Shown one piece after another: positions 44,201-56,640 of a DNA stretch of 64,000 nt. Position 1 is the first letter of the stretch; each line of letters begins with the position of its first letter. The position numbers and the translations under genes were made by a program. The notes below the pieces were generated by a model. It did no database searches, was not told the DNA's origin, and was given only the letters and a program-made list of their open reading frames with translations. The DNA comes from Colius striatus (Eukaryota; Chordata; Aves; Coliiformes; Coliidae), in assembly GCF_028858725.1 (NCBI RefSeq), contig NC_084759.1, positions 96,282,362 to 96,346,361 on the forward strand, written 5' to 3'.

Positions 44201-47200
44201 AAGATGGCTGAACTTTGTGCATAAAACCAAACTTTCATCTTGGTGTGGCTGGAGAAACAAAGCCATAATTTTTCTGCAGAGTATGCAAATAGTCTTTAAA
44301 TACGGGAAAAGAGGAAGAGAAATTATGCTTCAGGTTGATCCTTGTGCTTGGAAGTGTGGGAGAAGATGTCTATGCCAGGGTCTTGCCTGACCTGTTTGTT
44401 CCATCCTGGGGTAGTGGGGGGAAAAACCCAAAGGGTATCTATCAGTAGAGCTCTGTACCAGAAACAGAAAAGACCATTTTTCTAGAACAATTTGAGCTGT
44501 GCTCTGTTGGCATACTGTAAGGGGCGTCAGCATTAGTGAACACATGGTTTTGCTGCTGGTAGAGAGCCCTCAGAATCCATGCCTGCTGAAATCCTAACCA
44601 AGGTCTGTGTAGGAGGTGGGGGGCACCCTAATGGGAATCATCATGATGTGGAATTTGGAATGGCAGCACATGAAATGCCTCAGGAGATTTGCCTGCTGCA
44701 GATGCTCGAAGTCTCAGGAGTCAGTGAACAACTGAGTCTCAGTCTGCTGAGAGGTAATTTATTCTTTCTCTTGATGGGCAGGAGAAGGAAAAGCTCATGC
44801 ATAGTGCCTTTTGGCAAGTGCAAGAGGGAGTGAGCAGCAGCATAATGTGAGTGTCTTGGGCTGAGGATCCTGCTTGGCGACTTGCACAGCCCAAGGGCCA
44901 TGGTCCGTGACAGCCAGCAAAAGCAGCAGCTCCGGGGAAGCTCCTAAGGGCTTGGTTTGACGCTGGGGAGTTGTGGCCAGTAATGCGTGGCAGGCCTACC
45001 CATGTAATTCCAGGCAAGGTAACAGCACTGGATGAGATGTCCTGACCCTACCAACCAGGCAGATAAAACAGACTGACAGCAAACAGGGTCTGCTGGTGCA
45101 GGCAGAGCTGGGTGAGGGGTGGGAGGTCAGAGGGATGCCTGGTCTCTGAGCTATGCAGCCCATAGGCCAAGAGCAGGCTTGTTTATGTCAGCAGAGCCTG
45201 ACACGTCTTCAGGGGCTTTCACTCATAACTGATAGTAGTAAATGTTGCTCTCTTAGATCTGCTCAAATCCTTGTTGACAGAAGGAATGTGTAGGTTTCTC
45301 GCCTCATGCCTCCTCTGCTTCGGCACACTCTGCATGCACATACAGAGGGGGACTCATTTATCTGTTTTTCCTCTGGGTCACTGATAATCTTTAGGTGTTG
45401 GGACTGGGAAGCCTCCTGCTGGGTTTCAGTTCCTCTCTCGAATGGGAAAGGCTTGTTTGAAGAGGTATTTCAGCACCCAGCTGCAAACATGAGAGTCTTT
45501 TGGTTTTGTTGCTGAGTGACTATCTTCTGAAGACGTCTGTAATATGTGACCCTATTTGTACACATACACGATTTTCATCTGTGAGGATGCTATCTACTGA
45601 AGCTGCTGAGACCATGCCCTTTGTTGGAATGTGGGGAAAAAATGATGGACATGGTGAGGATTCAGCATAGTGTCTGTGACAGACAGAAGTCCGTCTTTAG
45701 GGCTGGTGGCTGTCCTTTAAAGGATGTATACCTTCTGTCAAGCAGAAGCTGAAAATTGCCTTATTTTTTGTACTTTTGAAGAGTTTCCAAGGAAGCAATA
45801 AGATTCATCAAGCATTTTGAAGGTTACCCAAGAGTGTTGTCCTGCCCAAAATCTGCATATAGGTTTTCCAGTACCAGTGTGCTTGCTTAGCTGATCTGCT
45901 AATCTAAGCATCTCTCTTCATGTCACTAAGTTATTTTCTTGGTCTCTGCTGTCAGTTGCACCTCAGTGGTTAAACTGCTGTGTTTAGTGAGCTGTGCCAG
46001 AAATTGCTTGCAGCTGAATCTGCTGTAAGAGGGCACTGGGTATAGTCTGTAGAAGTTAGTGAGAGAAGACTGGTACCGTCATTGTACATTTATGGTGACT
46101 GACAAACATTAGGAGAAGAGTAAGATTGGTAAGGCCAAACTCCATGAAGGAAATAAGCCATCACCAGCAGGTTGAAATGTGAGTATACATGTGTTTCTGA
46201 GATGGGGAGAAAATCTATGCTCAATTTGTTTTGTTTGTAGAACTGCTTTGGTCTTTTTGAAAATGAATAATTTATTCACTTACTATTAGCTCTAAGTGTA
46301 TTGTCAGGTTTTCAGGTGTTAAGACCACCTTTGCTTCTGAAGTGATTATAAAAACATAAGCTCATGGGGAGACAAGAAGTTACAAATGTCTTCACCCAAC
46401 TTGAGCTGGTAACTCTGTTTTTCTCCTCATTGTGGATAAAAAGAACAAGTTGTTCCAAGGTGATAATTGAGTCTCAAGTTTTACAGAAAATATCCCCCCC
46501 CTTTTTGTCATTTCTAATATATCTTTGCACTTAGACTTCACTTCATGTTACCCAAGTATTTATTGACATGGAGTTTTAACCTAAATAATATCAGAGGGAG
46601 GTTATTTCACCATGTTTCTGTGTGCCAGTTTCCCACTTCCCTCTACTTTCCTCCTCTGCCATTTGTCACAGACCTGCCAGTATTAAAGCAATGCATGTGT
46701 GAAGCTGTAAAAGACCTTCAAACCTTTACCCAGGGGCTCTGCAGTCCTGAGTCCTCCTCCGGCACACATGTTGCTGTGTTATGTGAGGCCTGTTGTCTGT
46801 TTTCACCCATGCATGGTAATCATAATCATCTCTTTAATAAATGTGGGTACACAGAAGTGTTTATACCATCAAAGCATCTGATGCAAACATACAATCTTCG
46901 CTTGGCACCTCCTTCCTTCCCCTGCGTACTTTAAAGCCTCCTTGAGATGGTGGGAGGAATTGGATGTGAAGCCCTCTCTATGTTTCTAAGAGAGCAGGAA
47001 CTATACCTTCTCCTTTTATCCCCGTGAAAGACCAGTTTTTCTTCTTTTCTTTGGGATTTCCCTTTCTTGGTGGTGTCACAAGCCACACAAAATAGGAAGA
47101 TGCCCAAAGTACATAGGAAGGGCAATTGTGTGTGTGTTGTTTTCTTCCTCCCTGCACTTGGCTGTGGCAAGTGGATCATTCTCTGATCCATAGCAGTATC

Positions 47201-48361
47201 TGGCCACTAAATGCTTGCCTGATGAATCGTAACCAGTGCGAAATTTGAAGATAACTTGTGTTGAGAAACATCACCTGCTTCTCACCCTCCCATCCTGTGG
47301 GTTAAGGGTGAGGGATACTTGGAGGTGTCCCCAGAACATGGGTACAGAAACACTCATGCTTGGCTTTGCAAGGCCGTGGGATGCCCCTCCCTGCTGCTTG
47401 CCATTTGTGCTGCCTGACCATTAAGAAGAAAGCACTGATACACACAGGATAGGTTTTGTTAAGGGGGCAACTGTTTTTGCTGTGTTTTACTACTATGCCA
47501 TTTCCAGTCTGGTCTTCACAGGAGCTGCGCTCTTCCCTTTGCATTGTGCCTTGTCTACTAATTGCTCTCTTTACAGGGATTCTTGGTGCATGTTGCCTTC
47601 TCTCCAAATCTTTAGATATGTGTTTAAGACTTTTTTCTTCTCTCTTACTAAGTGCTGACAGGTAAATGCTGGTGGAACAGCTTATGTTTTTGAGGCATTA
47701 AAGATGACTGCATTTCTGAAGGAATTAACAAGTGATGGGATCTGATCTATCTGAGCATATTTCTTGCATGTGCTATTGCATATTTCAAGACTGGGACAAT
47801 AATTGTTGTAGGTTTAACTTGGTAGCACATTGAGATGGACAATTTGGCTGAGTCTATAGACTTTAATACTTCAGTGGGACACGCTGTTCCAGCTAATACA
47901 AATTCAAAACTAAAGTCATCTTGTGCAGTGCCATAAAGCAAGTCCTAGCTTTGCCTAAGTGGGTTGTACAGTTGATATCGATGGAGTTCCTCCAGCTTGC
48001 CAACAAAGCTTAATCTAGCTTTAAATCTTGTCTCTCAAGTTAGACATAGCAGTGTTACTTGTCAGTGGATGCTTTCCTTCAAAATTGTTTTTGTAATGGT
48101 TAGTATAAGAAGATAATTTCTACCCTTCCAAGCTCTTGAAGAGATTGGATCAATTTGTCTTTTGTTAGCCTGTGCCAATATTTTCTGTATTTGAAATACC
48201 ATTTCTCCTAGCTGAGATGAAAATGTTGAATTTCCCATTCTCATTTAACTTAAAATTGTTCTACATTTCAGGGGCTGAAAGTGTGTAGCATTGCTAAAGC
48301 AGACTGAGATACCCATAGGCTTTGTTGCAGAGAAAATATTCAAAAGCATAGTCTTTTTGTG

Positions 48362-48393
48362 TAACCTTTTTTTTCCTTTTTTTTTTTTAACAG
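48362..48393 (+). other. Strong splice-acceptor-like tract (unproven)
   Basis: About 28 nt of T/C ending in TTTTAACAG, the best acceptor-like sequence noticed in the putative intron. Downstream, only weak donors were seen (for example AAG|GTTTGT near 48526). It could mark an alternative 5'UTR exon; with no other support it may equally be chance. Confidence 0.2.
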
Positions 48394-51300
48394 AATAAGA
48401 TAGGACTTGCAGATATCCTCAAGAGGATTTAAACACTGATACCTATCCATCCATCTACACAGTTAAAGCCACAATCATGTCAAAGTGATTGTCATACCCT
48501 GGGTTTCTCCCTTCAGATTTTTCAAAGGTTTGTTCTGATGTCTAGGTCTGTTTTAACCTCCTCATCTTGTTATCAGAGTCCCCATGCCACTTTCAACTCT
48601 CTTTGTATTTGGCTTGTAATACTTGCTTCCACTCCAAATGCCTAAAGTAAACCTGCTGCTCCTTTTGTCCAAGTAGTCTCTTTAGTTGTTTTCTTTTGGA
48701 GGTGAGTGTCTCCTGGCATACTGAGTATTTATTTGTTTTTAAGTGGTGTCAGGCTAGTGACCCGAAGGCTTGGTGTGCTTAAGCAGTTCAAATAAAATAG
48801 CCCTTGTCTCATAAATAAAACACTAATAAATAAAATAAAGTCTAACCAGGAGGATGTGAAGATCATAGGATGCTGCTGCCATATGGTTCAATTTCACTCC
48901 TTGTGGTACTAGGTAATGTCCCTGACGGGCTATAAGATCAGTATTCTACTGTAGAATAATTAAGAGAATCAGCTGCTTACATTGGGTACTTTTATTATCT
49001 GCCACAGTGAGTGAAACTTCTAGTGGTACTTGGAATGTGTTTACTGCTCCAGGTGTCACAGCCAGCCCCAACAAGGGCACAGGAGACTAAAGGCAGCCTC
49101 ATCTGCAGCTAATGTGGCTTTGCAGGGCTCCGTGGCTGTCGAGAGGGCTTGGTGCAGATGAGAGTCTATGTGCAGTCTCAATAGGGCTGCTTCTACCGAA
49201 GGAATGTGTTTTTTATGTGGTTTTTTTTCCCTGCTGTCTTTTGAAAATGCAGCTGGTGATCCCTTCATTTCTGAAAAGCTGATCTTAGAAAGGCGCTGCA
49301 GAGCTTTCTTAAAATAGATAATTAAGTATGAATTTAAGCTTGTCTGTGTGAGAAACTAGCCAGCCTAGTTGTAATAGGATTGTTCCGGCTCGTTTTAATT
49401 GTGCTGATCTAACCTGTGAGATGCTTTAATACAGGGTAACATTTAGGAACAGACTTCTCTCTGAAAACTGCAGTAGAACCAAGCCATTGTGACTGTTTGA
49501 ACCCTTCTTTGATGCCTGCTAGAGCTCTGAGACTTGCCAGCAGTTATGAGTGATCCAGGTAGCAAAGAACATTTCTAATGCTTGTTCTTACTAGTCCTTG
49601 CTGCTTGTGCTGTGGATCTGAATGTCTTTGCACTGCGAATGACCCACATCAGGGAGTAATGATAATAATATTTCATAAATATTTTAAATCAGGAGTTACT
49701 CATGCAAACAGTATTCAATTTAATTTATTTATTTAACTCAGTGTTAAGAAAAGAAATGTTGAACGCTCGGAAGTTTGGGGGAAACCCTGCCTGAAGACTG
49801 CTTGTGTGTATTCATCACAGCAGTCTTAAGTAAATGGTATGCAATTGTGTAATGAGTTTATTTTTTTTTCTTCCTAGGACCTTCGTTCAGGACGTTTCCT
49901 TTCAGCAAAGAATCAATAGATTTTTTTTAAACATCCCTTATGTAACCTTGAGAGAATATTTTAAGCAACAGTTTGCTTTTTCTCCCTTTTTCTTTATTAA
50001 CAGTAGCTTGTGGAGAAATAGCAGGACATATTTTTGATGGGTTACTGTCGCTCTGTTTTGTATCTCTCTTGTGAATTTATGGAATTGCTATTCTTCCTCG
50101 GATATGGGAATTCCCTTTAGAAAAGATTTAGATGCAGGGGGAATTTGGGCTGTGTTTCATGTCCAGTCTTTGTTGGGCTAGAGTGATGATTATATTTCTA
50201 TTAAATTCTTGTGCTACGAGCAAGGAGATGAGATGGGTAGTAACCCCTAAGTCTCAAAGCAAGGAGGGCTTGTCGCAACATCTCACTGAACAGAAGAAGC
50301 TTTTTGCTCTTCCCTGGGGAAGCAGCCTGGTTCCCTGGCTGACACTGTTGCTTGATGGAGGGGTCCAAAATCTCCTTCTGCAGCTTAAACATGGCTTCTA
50401 TTGGTATTTTCCCCTTTGGGGTTTAGATCAAGCTTTTCATATAACGGTGTCACAAACTAAGGAGGAAAAAGTATGCAAAAACCTCCAAACACTACCTCTG
50501 AACACTTCACTGCAAAAGTATTTGACTTTAATGGCTTGTTTTAAGCCTTGGCTTCTGAGCTCCTTTCAAATAAGATGTATTGCTGAAAACAATTTGCAGT
50601 ATTTCTTGAGTTGTGCCACTGAGTTTGGTGTGTGTGAGAGAATACCTTTCTTTTCCACAGTGAATGAACTGCTGTCAGGTCAGTTGTCCTTTTTGTGGAA
50701 GAAATTTCAAAAGACTAGAAGTATAAATTCTCTATCTTGACTTGAATGGGTAGCACTGCTGAAAACTTAATGGAATGGAATAGCCTGGATGACGATTTCT
50801 CTTCTGATGTGAGGAAGTTTTATATTCTTCTTTTCAATTGCCTGATGAGCTTTCTTCTTAACTACCTATGTATCTATCACATTTTTCTTTTTTTCCTTCA
50901 GAGCCAGTTCCCTCAGATGCTGGTCCTCTTAGGCAAGTTAGCAACACCAGTGCTGGTAGAGTAAATTGCTTTTAGAGATCCGACTGGGCCAACTGCCGGC
51001 ATGTTTAATACAGCTCTGTACACTTGGTGTTTGTGTCAATAACCTCAGGCAGTTTGGAATGCTTCAACTATGTAGAAATTACACTGAAATAAAAAGTTTT
51101 TATACTCAAAGATAGTTTTCTGCACTAGAGGCAACAGTGACTTCCAATCTCTTTTTTTTTTTTTTCCCCTTGGTGCGTTGGTATGACCTTTGGTTGCCTC
51201 CTGCCTCACCATGAGCAGCTTTTGGCTTTGCTGCAGGTTGCTGTGAGAATGGGCAGTGGAGCATGCTGACTGTGTGAAAGCCATCTAAGGTAGCCCTGGG

Positions 51301-52491
51301 CACCTCTGTGACAGGTGGCATGGACTGAACCGGCCATAGCATTGCTGCTGCTCCCAGCCACCTCCTTGGGTGCCCTGGCAGGAAGGGTGGCAGGCAACAC
51401 TCCCATGGGGAGCAAGGAGCAGTCCCAGAATGCCTCATGGGTGCTCCTGGAGAGAGATGGTACTTGGCCTGGTGAGGGGAGAAGGGCCAGTCTTTGCATT
51501 TATGAGGTTACCTCCTTCTTTCTGTTCACTTGCACACACTGATTTTTTTTCAAGGGAGTAATGACGACAGGGTAGAAGCAGATTGTACTCTGGAACAGTG
51601 TTTATATCACTTTGCAACAGCATTTATTTCCTGTGGGCAAAACCAAGTAGCAAACCTTTTGGATTGCAAAGAAACGTTAATTACTGTAGCATGTTCTTCT
51701 CTTTGACTTGACTCTTGTCATTTTAAGAGCCTAGGTATGGCTTTTTCCATAGCTTAGATTTGTTTTTGTGTGAAGTCGGAGTTATGTAATGAAAACGAAT
51801 TTGTTTTCCATCAAAATGTTTTCCCTTAAATAAGTAGTGTCTGTAGCTGTGTAAAAAACAAGTAGTGTCTTTTGAAGTTCTCTCTTTTCTTTGATACTTA
51901 TTTAATATGCTGCACATAATCGGCAATTTCCAATATTATTCTTTGTAATTGTTTTATGGTCATTGTCTGCTCTGGTTTAGAAAGGCTCATTAGAAAGAAA
52001 AGAACTTCATCCTCAGCTGAAGATTAATATTTATGATGTGTTATGTGCACTTGCTTTGGTGAGGGTAGTTTGCAGAAGATGTTTTTGCTGTTTCAGGTCC
52101 TGCTGCTGACAAAAGTGGCATTGACAAGGAAATTACTTTTTTTTCCTGTCTACTGTGCTTGAGCAGTTTGTGCTGCTTAGAAATGGTGGACTGTCTCAAC
52201 TTTTGGCTTTCTGAGTTGGAAGGCGGACGGCTTTGCTGCAGCCCCCTTCCCTCTGGAGGACCTGACTCAAAGCTCATAGCAGAAATTACAATGACAGCGC
52301 TATCGTTGCATTCAGACCAAACAGGGAGCTTGTTGGGTTTCTGAGCAAATGGGAGCCCATGTGGTTGGGATTATGTAGTATTAAATGAAACAAAAAATGT
52401 GCAAATAAAATCTGGGTGCTCTGTGTGTTACTTACTGCTTGTACATCTCAAAGATTTATGCTGTGCCGTGGCAGGTCTGAGGACTGTATGG

Positions 52492-52785
52492 CATAGAATC
52501 ATAGAATGGTAGGGGTTGGAAGGGACCTGTAGAGATCTTCCAGTTCAACCCCCCTGCAGAAGCAGGTTCACCTAGATCAGGTTGCATAGGAACATGTCCA
52601 GGTGGGTCTTAAAGACCTCCAAGGAAGGAGACTCCACACCCTCCCTGGGCAGCCTGTGCCAGGGCTCCCTCACCTGAACAGTGAAATAGTTTTTTCTTAT
52701 ATTTAAATAAAACTTTTTTTGTGTTCCAGCTTCATCCCATTACGCCTTGTCCTGTTGCTAGATACCATAGGAAAAAGGGATGTCC
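52492..52785 (-). mobile_element. CR1 LINE 3' fragment
   Basis: Reverse CR1 3' end: CATAGAATCATAGAATGGTAG, GGTTGGAAGGGACC, CCCCCCTGCAGAAGCAGG, GGGCAGCCTGTGCCAGGGCT and CCTTGTCCTGTTGCTAG. About 290 bp, well preserved, so relatively young. Confidence 0.94.
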
Positions 52786-53832
52786 AGGTGTGGCTGTTAT
52801 TAGGATGTTAGATTTGTAGACTGGAAATGGAAAGTGAGAATGTACAAGAATGGCACCTGATTTAAAGTACGCTTCAAAAACCAATATTTTGCAGAAAGAG
52901 CTATGTTGGCAAGGGGGTATGGAATCATCTTTCTTCCTTGCCTGCCTCTTGGCAGGGGAATACCTTGAGCAGGCAAATGGTCCAGTAAGCAGGCTGGTTT
53001 AGTGTCCTTGGCTGAGGAAGAGGCTAAGGAAGAAACTAGGACAGGCCTTACAGGAGGAATTCTTGGGAGACGTGCACAGGCCTTGATGCTCTGGGGATCT
53101 GCCTTTGTGGCTAAGGGGCAGGGACAGCACTTGCTTATGGCGACTGGAGACAAAGGCTGTAGATCTGTGTTTGTATAATGTGGGCACCTGAGATGTGGCT
53201 GCAACTCTTGAGGTCTGCAAGATATCTACAAATAATAATAGAGCTGCCCTGAGAGGGGTTTTTGCTTTCCTCACTGTTGCAGTGATGTTTATACACAATA
53301 TGCTTTTTGAGGGACATCCCTGTTGTTTGCTGTTCACACTCATCTCAGCCTCTTATTTTGCAGTGTCTTGATGCTGGCATGGATTGGAACTGCCTCTTGT
53401 ATAAAATGATGCAGTTCAACTGAAAACCATAAGCTTCGTTCAGCTCCACTGGGGTCATCAAGCTCTCTGGAGCCACGTCATATTGGAGATAGAGAGATAA
53501 GCTCCTTTGGATATGACACTGAAATACCACTGCAGTCCTGCTGAGATTTGGGCATCTGCTTAACTCTTAGGCTCATGATGTGTCAATATAAGCCATGCAT
53601 GATTATGTAAAGCCAGGCACACGCCTTGGCCTCTGCAGGACTTATACCATCAAATGCAATGTGGAATAGCCTCTCTCTAATGGATATGTTGCAAGAAACA
53701 AACCAGGGTTTTAAAAATTACTATTCCACAACAGTTGCATTTCTTTTGTCACTCAATTGCATACATTTGCATTACACATACAGTTACATTTGCACTGAGG
53801 TGATTTGGAAGCACTAGCCTCTGAATGGTGTT

Positions 53833-54215
53833 CATAGAATCAGAGGATGGTAGGGGTTAGAAGTGACCTTTAGAAGTGATCTAGTCCACCCCCCCTGCCA
53901 AGGGAGGTCCATCTAGATTAGATCACACAGGAATGCATCCAGGTGGGTTTTGAAGACCTCCAGAGAAGGAGACTTCACACCCTCCCTGGGCAGCCTGTGC
54001 CAGGGCTCCCTCATCCTCACAGGGAAACAGTTTTTCCTTATATTTGAATTAAACATTTTGTATTCCAGCTTCTTTCCATTACCCCTTGTCCTGTCACTGG
54101 ATACAACAGAAAAAAAGAGATGCCCCAACCTCCTGACATCCATCATTTAGATATTTGTAAATATTAATGAGATTCACCCACCCTCCCCCCACCCCCACAG
54201 TCTCCTCTTATCTAG
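53833..54215 (-). mobile_element. CR1 LINE 3' fragment
   Basis: Reverse CR1 3' end of the same type as 52492-52785: CATAGAATCAGAGGATGGTAG, GGGCAGCCTGTGCCAGGGCT, CCCTTGTCCTGTCACTGG, AGATATTTGTAAATATTAAT, then CAGTCTCCTCTTATCTAGACT. A C-rich run interrupts it near 54180-54200. Confidence 0.94.
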
Positions 54216-56096
54216 ACTAAAAAGATAAAAGACTGTTGATTAAGCAGTTACCCATCAGGAATTGACCTGGGGGCTTACAGAACTAAAAAGCCATGAATTA
54301 TGACAGCCTTCAAGACCTTGGTCTTTAATTGAGGTTTTGCATCCTTTGTGCATCAGCGGCAGAAGGGGACTTACCAGTTGGTTGAATTCACAAAGACAGC
54401 CTGTTCACCTAGATGGGTGCACAGGGAAGAGAGACCAGACAGAGCAGTTCTTCTTGTTCCTGCTATCCACATTCTCAATCTTTTCAGAGCCTGCATTTTC
54501 AACAGCAAACATGCCTGTGCTGTTAACTTGGCTCAGTGGCATTTGTCTTGCCAAGTGAAGAACTCATCCCGAATGGATCCTGTGGGATCCATGGAGCCTC
54601 CCATTTTCCTCTGTAAGGAGAAGTTGTGCAGACTTCTAACTCAGGCATCAGCTTGGCCCCTGCTGACTTCAACAAGGCATGAGGGTGCTTGGAGAGGGGG
54701 AAAATCTAGCTCTAAAACTTTCCTGTAGTTTATGCATCGTTATTTTTTGCTGTACAGAATCAGAAAGGTCATTTATAGTAACCTTTTCTTCTTTGCTTAA
54801 TTTCAACATGGCTGTTGTGTTTCTGGAATACTCTGGCTGCCTAGCTGAGTATGCTAATGTCTAAAGACAAGTCTGTATATCTTTGAGTAACTGGATACAG
54901 ACCATCTTCCTACCATCATCTCAGCCTAAATAGCCATTTGCAGCTGGGCAAACCAGTAGCCAAATATAAGGGAAAAAGATACTTTTATTGTCGTAGTGGA
55001 TTTGAATACTAGCTGCGTCGGTGAGCTATCGGCGATTGCAGGAAGTTGCCTTTGAAACTGTCATCATCATCTCCATCACTCATGCAGATGCTCCTTTGCC
55101 ATTGGAACAAGACGCAAAAAAACCTTTTCAGAATGTTCCCTTTCTGAATTAAATGAGAAAATGTTTGTGGTTGTAGTATGTGTTACAGTATTTACAGCAG
55201 AGCTCTGCTGTAAATACAAGACTGAATTCAATAGTGGTGTTGATCTGCAGCTTGCTCAGTCCACCTCCCTCCCTGACTTTCAGCCCCTCAAGTGAATTAC
55301 GCCTTGTGTTCACTGCAGAGCCATCTGTTTCCTTGTATGTTCTCTTTTGCTGCAGCCTGATTTGAATGGAAAGGTGAGTCTAAATACATATGATGAGAAG
55401 TGGCTCTTTTGTGCTTCAGACAGCTTGTCTTCCAGCAGAGGAGCCAAGTGATAAAAGAAACACTGGGTTTGTAGGTGTTCTGCGAATGTGCTCCCAATGC
55501 AATGGTCCAGGGGGTTATTTGGAGCACAACTGAGGAGCATCTGAGTTTTGGGATTAATTTGGCACCTGAAAGGTAAAGGTCTCTTGTGACTGGGCCTGAG
55601 CAGCCTTTTGAAGATGCTGAAAGCTGTATTATAACCTAAAGCTGCCAGGTAGCCCCATCCCCCCATGTCCTCCTGATTTATGCAGAGAACTGTTGCTGCT
55701 ATCTAGGTTTTTTTGTGCTATCTCCTGTTACACTGTAAATGGTAATTTAATTTCCACATTTAGAGACCTTAATTAATTATGAATGAAATAATTTGTATGA
55801 ATTTTAGAACTGAAAGCTGATGGATTAATGGCTCTCTGGAAGCACAGGGCTGCTTTACCAGAAGGGATTCAGCACAGGAGTGACTGTGCTAGCTCTGCCC
55901 TGTTCTGACCCAGGTGCAACCCTTTGGCATGGGATGGAAGGCGAAGGAATGAGGGTTTCCATCCTCTAGCATCCTGGGGAGGCTGGCACAAGAGAGGGGA
56001 CAAGGAGAATGCTAGTGACTGTGTGGTGAGGTGTTCAGGGAGCCAGTCTGCTTGAAAGCACTCTTAGTAGGATTAATTTTCACCAAGGGTACACTT

Positions 56097-56640
56097 CTAC
56101 CAGCACAGCCAGAGTTCCAAGGCCTTGGAGGCATCCAGGGCTGGAGAAGCAGAGTCTGTTATGCAGGGTGCAACAGCTTGGGCTTTGACTGAGACACTTG
56201 GCGTGGCGTGCAGCCCTGACTGTGTTGGCATCATGGAAGAGGTTTTGTGCACACCATTTTCCACTCCCTTGAGGATGATCGTGTCTGCCTGTTCTGCTTC
56301 CCCAAGCTCCCTGGCAGACTCAATCGCCATGTCAAGTAAGTTCAAGGTCCCCTTGATGGCTGATTTTAATAGTTCTGATGAAGCAGGAATTTGGTTCAAA
56401 ATGCACATTGTCATATTTTATGCATGGTTGGATTTGCTTCCTGTCCAATGGAGTAGAACACTGTGCAGATCAGCTCTGCATGTCTCTCTTTGTGCCTTTT
56501 TATTTTCCTTTATTCTTCTTTCTTTAGGGATCACGGAGTTCATGGAAGCTTTTAAGCTTGGTCCTCAGGTCTCTCTACAGGCAAAACTTCCAATGATTTC
56601 AGCAGTCACCTCTGCTTTTGGCAGGAAACTGGTTGCTTGA
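56097..56640. other. Overlapping open frames on both strands, unidentified
   Basis: A 171-codon frame (56125-56640, plus) and a 105-codon frame (56414-56097, minus) overlap. The minus frame has a balanced, helix-prone composition (LLDMAIESARELGEAEQAD). I recognise no family and see no promoter or clear exon borders. It is most likely chance, but it is the least random-looking open stretch in the putative intron. Confidence 0.2.

Noticed and set aside
48812-48840. Several AATAAA hexamers (ATAAATAAAACACTAATAAA...) considered as a gene 3' end
   Set aside because: An AT-rich simple run with no exon or open frame upstream. It is expected by composition within the putative intron.
49861-49881. Acceptor-like TTTTTTTTTCTTCCTAG considered as a 5'UTR exon start
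   Set aside because: No plausible donor follows at exon-like distance and there is no other support; such tracts are common in T-rich intron DNA.
53913-54146. Minus-strand open frame with a protein-like sequence ([19 protein letters not shown]...)
   Set aside because: It is the translation of CR1 3' sequence; the same pseudo-peptide appears in the copies at 8.3, 13.8 and 58.4 kb. It is not a gene.
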